Origin: Planctomycetaceae bacterium
GTDB lineage: Bacteria; Planctomycetota; Planctomycetia; Pirellulales; Thermoguttaceae
Assembly (NCBI GenBank): GCA_031287585.1
Contig: JAITST010000062.1
Location: 1 to 10,317 of the forward strand
Direction: 5' to 3'
DNA length: 10,317 nucleotides
Position numbers and translations under genes: made by a program. The notes under the pieces are model-generated. The model was not told the origin of the DNA. It did no database searches and worked only from the letters and a program-made list of their open reading frames with translations. Shown in pieces: positions 1 through 5,476 of the stretch. How positions within the stretch are numbered: position 1 is the first letter of the stretch; each line of letters opens with the position of its first letter.

Positions 1-777
1 AATAAACAGCCGATAGACGCTGTATTACCGGACAATGCCGTTTTCATTTCTTTCGACGACGGTTGGCGGAATAATCTGACACTCGCCGCCCCGCTCTTGG
101 AAAAGTATGGGATTCACGCGACCGCTTTCTTGACAACAGATTATATTGGCACTGTTAATTCTCTCTTTTGGGCTTTGGAGATGCTCGAACTATTGGATTC
201 ATCGTCAGAGGATTCTGCTGTATTGTCAGGGATTACCCACTCACTTCCGGTACATAATCCTACTGAACGTACCGCTGCCGCAGTGGAAATAGTCGCAAAA
301 GCGAAGAGGGTTTCCCAACAAGATAGAGAGACACTTTTGCAGGAACTTCAAAGTAAAACAGTTTTCGCGTTGTCCGAGTCATGGAAGAAAGAACTTTACG
401 AATTTCTTTCTTGGGATGAAGTACGAATGTTGCGGCAGAAAGGTTGGTCGATTGGTTGCCATACATTATCACATCCTATTTTGTCGATGCTGCCGACAGC
501 GGAATTAACAAAAGAATTAAAAGAATCGAAGGAGAAAATCGAGGCGGAACTCGGTGAACCGTGTGAAACGTTATCGTATCCTCACGGCGGCGCAAATGAT
601 TACAACGAAGAAACAATCGCGGTTGCAAAACAACTGGGCTTTCGGACAGCATTCACCTTAGAACATCGCCGCAGTGCCGAAACATTTGACCCGATGCGGA
701 TTCACAGAATCTGCGTCACTCGAGATTTGACATTGAATTCGTTCCGTGCGATAATATCCGGGGCGAGAGGAATGTAA
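1..777 (+). CDS. Polysaccharide deacetylase (NodB/CE4-type), 5' end outside the window
   Basis: Predicted metal-dependent deacetylase that removes N- or O-acetyl groups from a polysaccharide, probably in the cell envelope or during exopolysaccharide assembly. The frame is open from the first base, so the N-terminus is missing; 258 residues are visible. Numbering from the window edge, SFDDG at residues 17-21 is NodB motif 1 (catalytic and metal-binding Asp pair D19, D20). HTLSH at 154-158 is motif 2, with the two metal-ligand histidines. LSYPHGG further on fits motif 3. About 130 residues separate motifs 1 and 2. This long insert, and the LSWDEVRMLRQKGW segment before motif 2, are familiar from deacetylases of exopolysaccharide loci. 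Related proteins usually have about 300-350 residues, so perhaps 50-90 are missing. The last ~20 codons are nearly repeated at 4825-4870. The family is clear; the substrate is not known. Confidence 0.92.
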   Translation, partial: NKQPIDAVLPDNAVFISFDDGWRNNLTLAAPLLEKYGIHATAFLTTDYIGTVNSLFWALEMLELLDSSSEDSAVLSGITHSLPVHNPTERTAAAVEIVAKAKRVSQQDRETLLQELQSKTVFALSESWKKELYEFLSWDEVRMLRQKGWSIGCHTLSHPILSMLPTAELTKELKESKEKIEAELGEPCETLSYPHGGANDYNEETIAVAKQLGFRTAFTLEHRRSAETFDPMRIHRICVTRDLTLNSFRAIISGARGM

Positions 778-804
778 TGTCTGTTTAACTGTCGTACCAA
801 TGTT

Positions 805-855
805 ACGGAGGACACATTCCGGGTAGTCGTCGACGTGAATATGGCTTATCACTAA
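805..855 (+). pseudogene. Relic of the 5' end of a PIN-domain toxin gene
   Basis: A short frame reads TEDTFRVVVDVNMAYH and stops at 853-855. VVVDVN matches the first strand and first catalytic Asp of PIN-domain toxins. It lines up with the better-preserved toxin start at 5217-5255 (DTYRVIVDVNIW); by eye about three quarters of bases agree over some 36 positions. No start codon lies in frame. The rest of the PIN domain is absent, since an unrelated intact toxin-antitoxin pair begins at 889. I infer a remnant of an earlier toxin gene. The match is short, so chance similarity is possible, but the same neighbour (a deacetylase 3' end) lies upstream of both copies. Confidence 0.5.
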
Positions 856-888
856 ACGAGAAAATAATGTTAAAAACAAAATAATATC

Positions 889-1317
889 ATGCAAATACCT
901 TTTGAAATTGATTACAACTATGTTTTAGGTCTTGCACAGCAACTTCCGCAGAGTGAACAAGCACAACTGTTTCAAGACTTGAAAATTAACGATAACAAAC
1001 TGGTCACTGATGAGAGGGCAGTTGATTCGTTGGACAGTTTTTTCACGCCGAAAGAGTTAGAGAAACTGCAAGATATTTGCAAAGAATCGGATGGTAAACT
1101 GGCTATTTTCGTACCTGAAATGAGTTGTTTTTCACAGGAGGAAAAAGAGGAAATGCGGCGGAATCGGGAAGCCATTGAATCATACTTTGAGCAACGAAGG
1201 TCGGCAGAAAGTTTGGAAGAGCATCTCAAGCGACTTTCATGTTTTCCTGTGGCAACAGAAGAAGACATTAAATTACAAGACGAAGTTAGTGAGGAATTGA
1301 GGCGATGGCGGTCGTAA
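889..1317 (+). CDS. Putative antitoxin of a PIN toxin-antitoxin pair
   Basis: Acidic, charge-rich 142-residue protein of no family I can name. It overlaps the following PIN toxin gene by 13 bases (1305-1317), the usual layout in which the antitoxin comes first and is translationally coupled. The N-terminal segment (LAQQLPQSEQAQLFQDL, residues 15-31) resembles the 'QLP..E...L...L' helix common in small antitoxins paired with PIN toxins. The C-terminus (TEEDIKLQDEVSEELRRWR) is a charged helix of the kind that wraps the toxin. I see no clear AbrB, RHH or Phd DNA-binding fold, and the protein is longer than the usual 70-90 residues. No Shine-Dalgarno lies before the ATG; an in-frame stop at 883-885 rules out a longer N-terminus. 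The antitoxin role is inferred mainly from position. Confidence 0.65.
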   Translation: MQIPFEIDYNYVLGLAQQLPQSEQAQLFQDLKINDNKLVTDERAVDSLDSFFTPKELEKLQDICKESDGKLAIFVPEMSCFSQEEKEEMRRNREAIESYFEQRRSAESLEEHLKRLSCFPVATEEDIKLQDEVSEELRRWRS

Positions 1318-1697
1318 TTTCACCTGACACAAGTGTATTGATTGAACATTTCAGAACTAAAGATAAGGAATATACTTCTTATCGAAAATTGGTACGTGAC
1401 GGATATCAGTTTGCCATTTCGGCAATAACGCAATATGAAGTTATCGCGGGAACACGAGGTGAACTTCTCGAAATCTGGTTAAGTGAGTTGGAGACGATGT
1501 TTTTTCTTCCAATAACTAAACCAGTCGTGATGAAGGCACGTGAAATCAACTTGCAATTAAAGCGAGACCGAAAACAATTAGATATGCCGGATATTTTGAT
1601 TGCTGCGACAGCAATGGTCAACAACTTATCGCTTGCGACATTAAACACAAAACATTTTGAACGTATCAAGGGGCTTGGGCTTGTCCCGATGAAGTAA
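1305..1697 (+). CDS. vapC: PIN-domain toxin ribonuclease, VapC family
   Basis: Predicted Mg2+-dependent endoribonuclease toxin, held inactive by the product of the overlapping upstream gene. The 130 residues are full length for a VapC. Catalytic acidic residues are in place: D8 in SPDTSVLIEHF, E45 in TQYEVIAG, and D96 in LDMPDILIAATA (with D93 close by). The fourth site carries N114 in TLNTKHFERIKGL; this 'NTKHF' form is common among chromosomal VapCs. The ATG lies inside the upstream gene, with GAGG-like bases just before it. The gene looks intact. It sits between two polysaccharide genes, so it is probably a passenger rather than part of the pathway. VapC targets are usually tRNA or rRNA; the target here cannot be read from sequence. 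Confidence 0.92.
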   Translation: MAVVISPDTSVLIEHFRTKDKEYTSYRKLVRDGYQFAISAITQYEVIAGTRGELLEIWLSELETMFFLPITKPVVMKAREINLQLKRDRKQLDMPDILIAATAMVNNLSLATLNTKHFERIKGLGLVPMK

Positions 1698-1731
1698 AAA
1701 GTTTGCTCCGTTCCGGGCGTTGATTTCGGGA

Positions 1732-1759
1732 TTGAGAAATGGATGATTCATTTTACAAT
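1732..1759 (+). promoter_or_regulatory. Candidate sigma-70-type promoter of the acetyltransferase-glycosyltransferase operon
   Basis: TTGAGA (1732-1737) and TACAAT (1754-1759) are 16 bases apart and match bacterial -35 and -10 boxes well. The next start codon (1771) is only 11 bases after the -10 box, so a transcript from here would be leaderless or nearly so. No ribosome-binding site precedes that ATG, which agrees. If active, it would let the three genes from 1771 to 4752 be expressed apart from the toxin-antitoxin pair. Confidence 0.35.
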
Positions 1760-1770
1760 TATATTTCAAT

Positions 1771-2952
1771 ATGAATTTAGAAATACAATTACTTAAAACC
1801 AAAGAAGAATTTGCCAATATCCGCGACGAGTGGAATGCGTTGACGGAGCGTTGCGCTTATCCGAACATTTTCACAACTTGGGATTGGCAGTCAATCTGGT
1901 GGAAATGGTTCGGAACGGAATTGCGAGGTAAGTTATGGATTTTAACGATTCGTCGTACAACAACATCGGAATTGATTGGTATCGTTCCGTTTTATCGTTC
2001 TCATCGTTTGTTTCCGTTCTTTTTCGGGAAACGGCATATCATGCTCGTCGGCTATGGCGGTCGAACCTGCCCTGAATATTTGGGACCAATCATTCAGCAA
2101 GATTGCATTGATGAAGTTGTCGATGCTGTCGTCAATTTCATCAAAGACCATCCGAATGAATGGGATTCGATATTTTTCGAAGATTACGCATTGGATGATC
2201 CGGGAACGATTTCATTTGTCAATAAATTAAAATCTACGTTTTCCTCACTTTTTGGTGATGGTGAAGGGAGATATATTATCCAATTACCGGATGATTATGA
2301 CACTTATCTCAAGTCACTCAGTAGTCATAATCGGCACCGAAAAAGGTTGATGATGAATCAAGCGAAAAAACTTTATAACGCGCACGTAGAGTGTCAACTA
2401 TCGGAAAATCAAGAAGAATGGTTTCCCTTAATAGTTTCTCTTACAACGGATGCGCGTAACCACAAGAATCAATCATCTCCATTTTTAGAACGAACGTATG
2501 CCGGATTTCACCGAGAATTATTAAGGTCTATGCTTCCGCAAAACCGTGCAATTGTTCAATTTCTCTATTTCAACGAGTGTCCAGTTGCATGCTGGTATGC
2601 TTTTCTTTTTCATCAAAAATGCTATGCCTACCAACAAGGATCTGTCCGTAATGTTAAAGGTTCGCCGGGCACAGTTGGTGCATTTTTTTTACTTGAACAT
2701 TGTATGAAAAACGGTTTTGAAGAATTTGATTTTCTTCGCGGGGGAGAACGGTATAAAACGTCGTTTACGAGTTTATTCCGCGCAACGGAATGGTGTTTCG
2801 TTTTTCGTAAACGTGGAATCGCTTATTGGAGCCGTATGCTGTTGGAACGTATCGTTCGTCCCGTTTATCGTAAAATCAAACGGATTTTTCGACGTTTGGT
2901 TGAAAAACAACAGACGAAAGAAGAGACACAAACAGCGGAGAAGGCAACATGA
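1771..2952 (+). CDS. CelD/BcsL-type GNAT acetyltransferase (Acetyltransf_6 family)
   Basis: Predicted cytoplasmic acyltransferase of the family found in exopolysaccharide and cellulose loci (CelD, BcsL), related in fold to FemAB. It probably acylates a sugar or peptide precursor of the envelope glycan. The 393 residues fit the family. The N-terminal half has the typical start (PNIFTTWDWQSIWWKWFG, residues 31-48), then LIGIVPFYRS (68-77) and a CPEYLGPII stretch (100-108). The second GNAT half covers roughly residues 175-335. It ends with the conserved FLRGGERYK motif (321-329), the counterpart of the family's 'DFLRGdepYK'. The last ~50 residues are basic (RKIKRIFRRLVEKQQTK). The stop overlaps the start of the next gene as ATGA, implying translational coupling. 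No Shine-Dalgarno is visible. The acyl donor and acceptor are unknown. Confidence 0.86.
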   Translation: MNLEIQLLKTKEEFANIRDEWNALTERCAYPNIFTTWDWQSIWWKWFGTELRGKLWILTIRRTTTSELIGIVPFYRSHRLFPFFFGKRHIMLVGYGGRTCPEYLGPIIQQDCIDEVVDAVVNFIKDHPNEWDSIFFEDYALDDPGTISFVNKLKSTFSSLFGDGEGRYIIQLPDDYDTYLKSLSSHNRHRKRLMMNQAKKLYNAHVECQLSENQEEWFPLIVSLTTDARNHKNQSSPFLERTYAGFHRELLRSMLPQNRAIVQFLYFNECPVACWYAFLFHQKCYAYQQGSVRNVKGSPGTVGAFFLLEHCMKNGFEEFDFLRGGERYKTSFTSLFRATEWCFVFRKRGIAYWSRMLLERIVRPVYRKIKRIFRRLVEKQQTKEETQTAEKAT

Positions 2953-4091
2953 GACCAACTCATATTCTTTACTTGATTGACGACCTCTATTCTTCACGCG
3001 GCGGCAGTGAACAACATCTTCTCTGGCTGCTTCGGTCGATACCGAGTTCGGAATTTGAAAAGCATTTCGTCATTTTTTCGACATTTTGGCATCCTGAAAC
3101 GGCTGTTTTGGAACAGGAACCGGTCGTTCTCGGTGAAAAATTCGGAATAGGCGGCAAATCATGGTTACGCCGCTTCCGTTTTTTGGCAAAGTACATTCGG
3201 GAACACAAAATCGAATTGATTCAAGCGTTCAGTCCGCGAGCGGAACTCGCTGCCGTCCTCGCCGTTCGATTGGCAAGACAAGGTCGTGTTATAGGTAATA
3301 GACGTGATTGCGGATATGATAAGCGTCGGGAACTTCGCTGGATTTTTTGGCTTGCCCGATTACTCGGTACGAAATACGTTGCTAACAGCGAAGCGGCAAA
3401 GCAAGCGGCGTTTCGGAACGATGGAACACCGCTTCATTCGATTACGGTCATTCGTAATCCGATTGCATTTGAACGGATTCAAGCCGGTCTTGCCGCTCCA
3501 ATGAGACGCAGTGATTTACCAATAACAAGCGAGTTTCCAACCGGTAAACTTGTTGGAATGGTAGCAACGGTTCGTCCCATCAAGGATTACGGAACGTTAA
3601 TTTGCGCGGCAAAAATCGTTCTCGAAAAATTCCCCGATACAGGTTTTCTTTTCGTTGGCGAAAAGGATGAAAAACACAAGTCGGAATTACAGCAACTCGC
3701 CGAAGAGCAAGGGGTTTCCGAAAAAATTATTTGGTACGGCGGAATCGACAATCCGCTTAAAATTGTCCCGCTTTTTGATGTTGCCGTTCTTTCGTCTCAT
3801 TCAGAAAGTTTTTCCAATGCTGTCTTGGAATATGCCGTTGCCGAACGAGCGATAGTTGTCTCCGATGTCGGCGGTCTTGGCGAAATTATCGAAGACGGAC
3901 GTTCCGGTTTCATCGTCCCGCCGGAAAATCCGGCGGCTTTGGCGGAAAAAATCATCCGGTTTTTCGAGGACTCCGAACTTGGACACCGATTCGGACAACA
4001 AGCCAAAGAGTTTGTGTTTCGAGAATATAACGAACAAAAAATTCTGAAACAATATCTTGAATTCTACCGTCAAACATTAAATAAACATTAA
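2949..4091 (+). CDS. Family 4 (GT-B fold) glycosyltransferase
   Basis: Predicted retaining glycosyltransferase that adds a sugar from a nucleotide-sugar donor to a growing glycan on the inner face of the membrane. It is full length at 380 residues. The N-terminal acceptor domain starts ILYLIDDLYSSRGGSEQH, with the GG-x-E loop typical of GT4 enzymes at residues 18-21. The C-terminal donor domain begins near residue 195 with VGMVATVRPIKDYGTL. It carries the E-x7-E signature at E286 and E294 in DVAVLSSHSESFSNAVLEY, followed by VVSDVGGLGEIIEDG and GFIVPPENPAALAEKI. The start overlaps the previous stop by four bases, and GGAGAAGG at 2937-2944 is a plausible ribosome site. The sugar and acceptor cannot be predicted. 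A diverged fragment of another GT4 lies at 5331-5445. Confidence 0.95.
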   Translation: MRPTHILYLIDDLYSSRGGSEQHLLWLLRSIPSSEFEKHFVIFSTFWHPETAVLEQEPVVLGEKFGIGGKSWLRRFRFLAKYIREHKIELIQAFSPRAELAAVLAVRLARQGRVIGNRRDCGYDKRRELRWIFWLARLLGTKYVANSEAAKQAAFRNDGTPLHSITVIRNPIAFERIQAGLAAPMRRSDLPITSEFPTGKLVGMVATVRPIKDYGTLICAAKIVLEKFPDTGFLFVGEKDEKHKSELQQLAEEQGVSEKIIWYGGIDNPLKIVPLFDVAVLSSHSESFSNAVLEYAVAERAIVVSDVGGLGEIIEDGRSGFIVPPENPAALAEKIIRFFEDSELGHRFGQQAKEFVFREYNEQKILKQYLEFYRQTLNKH

Positions 4092-4101
4092 AATTTTTAC
4101 A

Positions 4102-4752
4102 ATGATAGAAACAATCGTTACATGGCTGAATCGTCTTTCGAGTCGAAGCCAATTCCGTCGCTTTTGGGGAATCGTAACCGAAATTTTTTGGATCGATAAA
4201 ATCCGAATTTACGATTTTGATCTAATGTCGTTAGACATTTCGGGCGAAGTTTCAGAGAGCGATGGTAGTTCAGTTTGTTGGAAAATGGCAACGGAAAAAG
4301 ACGTTGACAAAATGATTCTTCTCGGCTGTTACGATGTTGGTGAAGAATTTATAAAAAGTTTCGTTCGAAGTGATAACGAATATCTATTGCTCGGTCTCAA
4401 AGATAATGTGATTCAAACTTACGCCGTTTGTGCGGTTCGTCAAAAACGGATGAACGGACTATTTTTCCGTCTCACCGATGAAGAAACGTTTATTTCCATT
4501 TGCTTTACTCGATCCGATTGCCGAGGGCAAGGTTGGGGACCGAAATGTATCCGGGAAATCTGCCGCCGTTGCCGCGAAGCGAATTTGAAACGGGTTTTCA
4601 TCGACATTTCGACATCCAATACTTCGTCCATTCGCAGTGCGGAAAAAGCGGGAGCAAAGCAAACGAATTCGTGGTATTATCGAATTCGAATATGGAAACG
4701 CGACCATCTTTTCCCTTTCGGACAATATCGCAACCGATTTTTTAAGAAATAA
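4102..4752 (+). CDS. GNAT-family N-acetyltransferase
   Basis: Predicted acetyl-CoA-dependent acyltransferase of 216 residues, third gene of the operon, 10 bases after the glycosyltransferase. GNAT motif A is RGQGWG (residues 141-146), the pyrophosphate-binding loop, following a strand read as TFISICFTRSDC. Motif B-like sequence follows in SNTSSIRSAEKAGAKQT, the typical 'N..s...ekaGF' region. The first ~60 residues (LNRLSSRSQFRRFWGIVTEIFWIDKIRIYDFDL) do not look like GNAT; they may be a substrate-specific or membrane-contacting extension. Many glycan loci pair such a protein with sugar enzymes to acylate an amino sugar, and this is the inferred role. No Shine-Dalgarno is seen, only an AT-rich stretch. 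The gene ends exactly where the string of gene fragments begins. Confidence 0.85.
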   Translation: MIETIVTWLNRLSSRSQFRRFWGIVTEIFWIDKIRIYDFDLMSLDISGEVSESDGSSVCWKMATEKDVDKMILLGCYDVGEEFIKSFVRSDNEYLLLGLKDNVIQTYAVCAVRQKRMNGLFFRLTDEETFISICFTRSDCRGQGWGPKCIREICRRCREANLKRVFIDISTSNTSSIRSAEKAGAKQTNSWYYRIRIWKRDHLFPFGQYRNRFFKK

Positions 4753-4822
4753 ACGTCGGCGTGATACTCGGTCTTCTCCCGTCAGGACGTACCGCTGAAC
4801 AAATTTTGGATGATTATCGTGA
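4753..4822 (+). pseudogene. Fragment of a DUF433 protein (antitoxin-like)
   Basis: Read in the frame of base 4752, this stretch gives NVGVILGLLPSGRTAEQILD and then DYRDL. It matches the central part of DUF433 proteins, small winged-helix-like proteins often encoded beside PIN-like toxins, whose usual text is 'GTRI.V..IL.LLA.G.T.EQIL.DYP.L'. The N-terminal third is cut off at the stop of the GNAT gene. From about base 4822 the sequence changes to the tail of a deacetylase gene, although the frame stays open to a stop at 4887-4889. With no start codon and both ends missing, it is a gene fragment. The family is recognised from about 25 residues only. Confidence 0.6.
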
Positions 4823-4890
4823 TTTGTATCACACGGGATTTGACATTGAATTTGTTCCGTGCGATAACACGTGGATGGGAGGAACATAAA
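4822..4890 (+). pseudogene. Tail of a second polysaccharide deacetylase gene
   Basis: Bases 4837-4867 match 724-754, inside the last codons of the deacetylase at 1-777, at 30 of 31 positions. In the equivalent frame the fragment reads ICITRDLTLNLFRAITRGW; the intact gene reads ICVTRDLTLNSFRAIISGA. Similarity fades near the intact gene's stop codon, where this frame runs on without a stop into the next feature. Everything upstream of about base 4822, including both catalytic motifs, is missing. It is therefore the 3' remnant of a paralogous deacetylase, fused at its broken edge to the DUF433 piece. The near-identical DNA argues for a duplication rather than convergence. Confidence 0.75.
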
Positions 4891-5191
4891 ACCTGTATGA
4901 CAACACCAACAATGGGGAGTATTAAAATGAAAACACTGAAAACTGAAAATCGAAATTATCAATCCAAAAGCAAAAAACTTGTTGCGTGAACTGGCTTCAC
5001 TCAACTTGATAAACATCGTATCAAAACGAAAAAGAGTTGTCGATGTTCCGAAAGAAGAAAACCGGAAAACGGCAGACATCGAAATTGCCGACATTTTTAG
5101 ACGTATGGACGAATACCAATCTAATAATGGGCTTCCGCAATTATCGGAGGAAGAACTTGTAGCGGGAATTGATGCCGACATTAAAGAATAC

Positions 5192-5197
5192 AGGAGG
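5192..5197 (+). promoter_or_regulatory. Strong Shine-Dalgarno site of the truncated PIN toxin
   Basis: AGGAGG followed by seven bases and ATG 5205 is close to an ideal ribosome site. It fixes the start of the toxin remnant. It stands out because most intact genes in the window have no such site. Confidence 0.7.
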
Positions 5198-5204
5198 GAA
5201 AAAT

Positions 5205-5330
5205 ATGCCAGCGAAGGATACATACAGAGTAATCGTGGACGTGAACATTTGGATACGGTTAATCCGCTCGGCGTTTTTCCGTTCCCGTTGTTCGTTTTTG
5301 TTTCAACTACCGTGTATCCTACTTGTATAG
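5205..5330 (+). pseudogene. Truncated PIN-domain toxin (N-terminal ~20 codons only)
   Basis: The frame starts at a well-placed ATG inside the antitoxin frame and reads MPAKDTYRVIVDVNIWIRLI. This is the first beta strand of a PIN toxin with its first catalytic Asp (D12 in IVDVNIW). After about residue 20 the text (FFRSRCSFLFQLPCILLV) no longer fits the family, and TAG ends it at 5328-5330, giving 41 residues where about 130-150 are expected. The other catalytic acidic residues are missing, so no nuclease activity is expected. It is a different toxin from the intact one at 1305-1697, and its closest match in the window is the relic at 805-855. The break may be a deletion that joined the toxin start to the glycosyltransferase scrap downstream. 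Confidence 0.75.
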
Positions 5331-5445
5331 CAACGAAAATTTGTGACTGCGATTGATATTGCGGTTTTGCCACCGCGTGCTGAGGGACTTTCTAACGGGT
5401 TGCCGGAATATATGACAGCGGGACGACCGTGTATCGTGACAATCA
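5331..5445 (+). pseudogene. Scrap of a family 4 glycosyltransferase
   Basis: Immediately after the stop of the toxin remnant, in the same frame, the sequence reads TAIDIAVLPPRAEGLSNGLP and then EYMTAGRPCIVT. This is the donor-site core of GT4 enzymes ('D..VLPSr.EG.sN.LlEyMa.GkPvV.T'), including both glutamates of E-x7-E. The intact enzyme at 2949-4091 has DVAVLSSHSESFSNAVLEY here, with roughly 40% identical residues, so this piece came from a diverged paralog. Similarity stops near base 5442, where the expected VGG segment is absent. Only about 35 codons survive, without a start. The frame stays open further but lies antisense to the U32 gene and means nothing there. Confidence 0.7.
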
Positions 5446-5446
5446 T

Positions 5447-5476
5447 AACACGTAACCATCAGTCGGCTTACGTGTT
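5447..5476 (-). terminator. Stem-loop at the U32 stop codon, probable terminator
   Basis: AACACGTAA (5447-5455) and TTACGTGTT (5468-5476) are a perfect 9-bp inverted repeat with a 12-base loop. The stem touches the stop codon of the U32 gene (5476-5478). No run of T follows on the minus strand, so it is not a textbook intrinsic terminator. It could still end transcription or protect the 3' end of the mRNA. Confidence 0.5.

Larger units (their letters stand above)
4927..5356 (+). pseudogene. Antitoxin gene of a PIN toxin pair, broken by a one-base frameshift
   Basis: A good ribosome site (GGGGAG, 4914-4919) precedes ATG 4927. That frame reads MKTLK and then reaches a stop at 4987-4989. If one A of the run 4939-4942 is removed, the reading becomes MKTLKLKIEIINPKAKNLL, then RELASLNLINIVSK, about 50 charged residues, and ELVAGIDADIKEYRREKYAS. 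This is the familiar shape of small antitoxins preceding PIN toxins ('NPKAKkLL.eLadLnLI.i', ending 'ID.EIk.yR..rya'). The corrected frame passes through the toxin start at 5205 and closes at 5354-5356, so the true end may have been altered too. The extra A could be a mutation or a sequencing error; truncation of the partner toxin favours real decay. Confidence 0.7.

Noticed and set aside
97..777. Deacetylase starting at the TTG at base 97.
   Set aside because: Starting there would remove the SFDDG catalytic motif, which is in frame upstream. The gene must begin left of the window.
4459..5373. A 304-codon open frame on the minus strand.
   Set aside because: It runs antisense to the GNAT gene and across the fragment region, has no family resemblance, and its local similarity to another antisense frame at 658-894 simply mirrors the duplicated deacetylase DNA.
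778..5476. Whether the repeated pieces reflect an integron or an insertion sequence.
   Set aside because: No transposase or integrase, no terminal inverted repeats flanking a unit, and no repeated attC-like hairpins between genes were seen.
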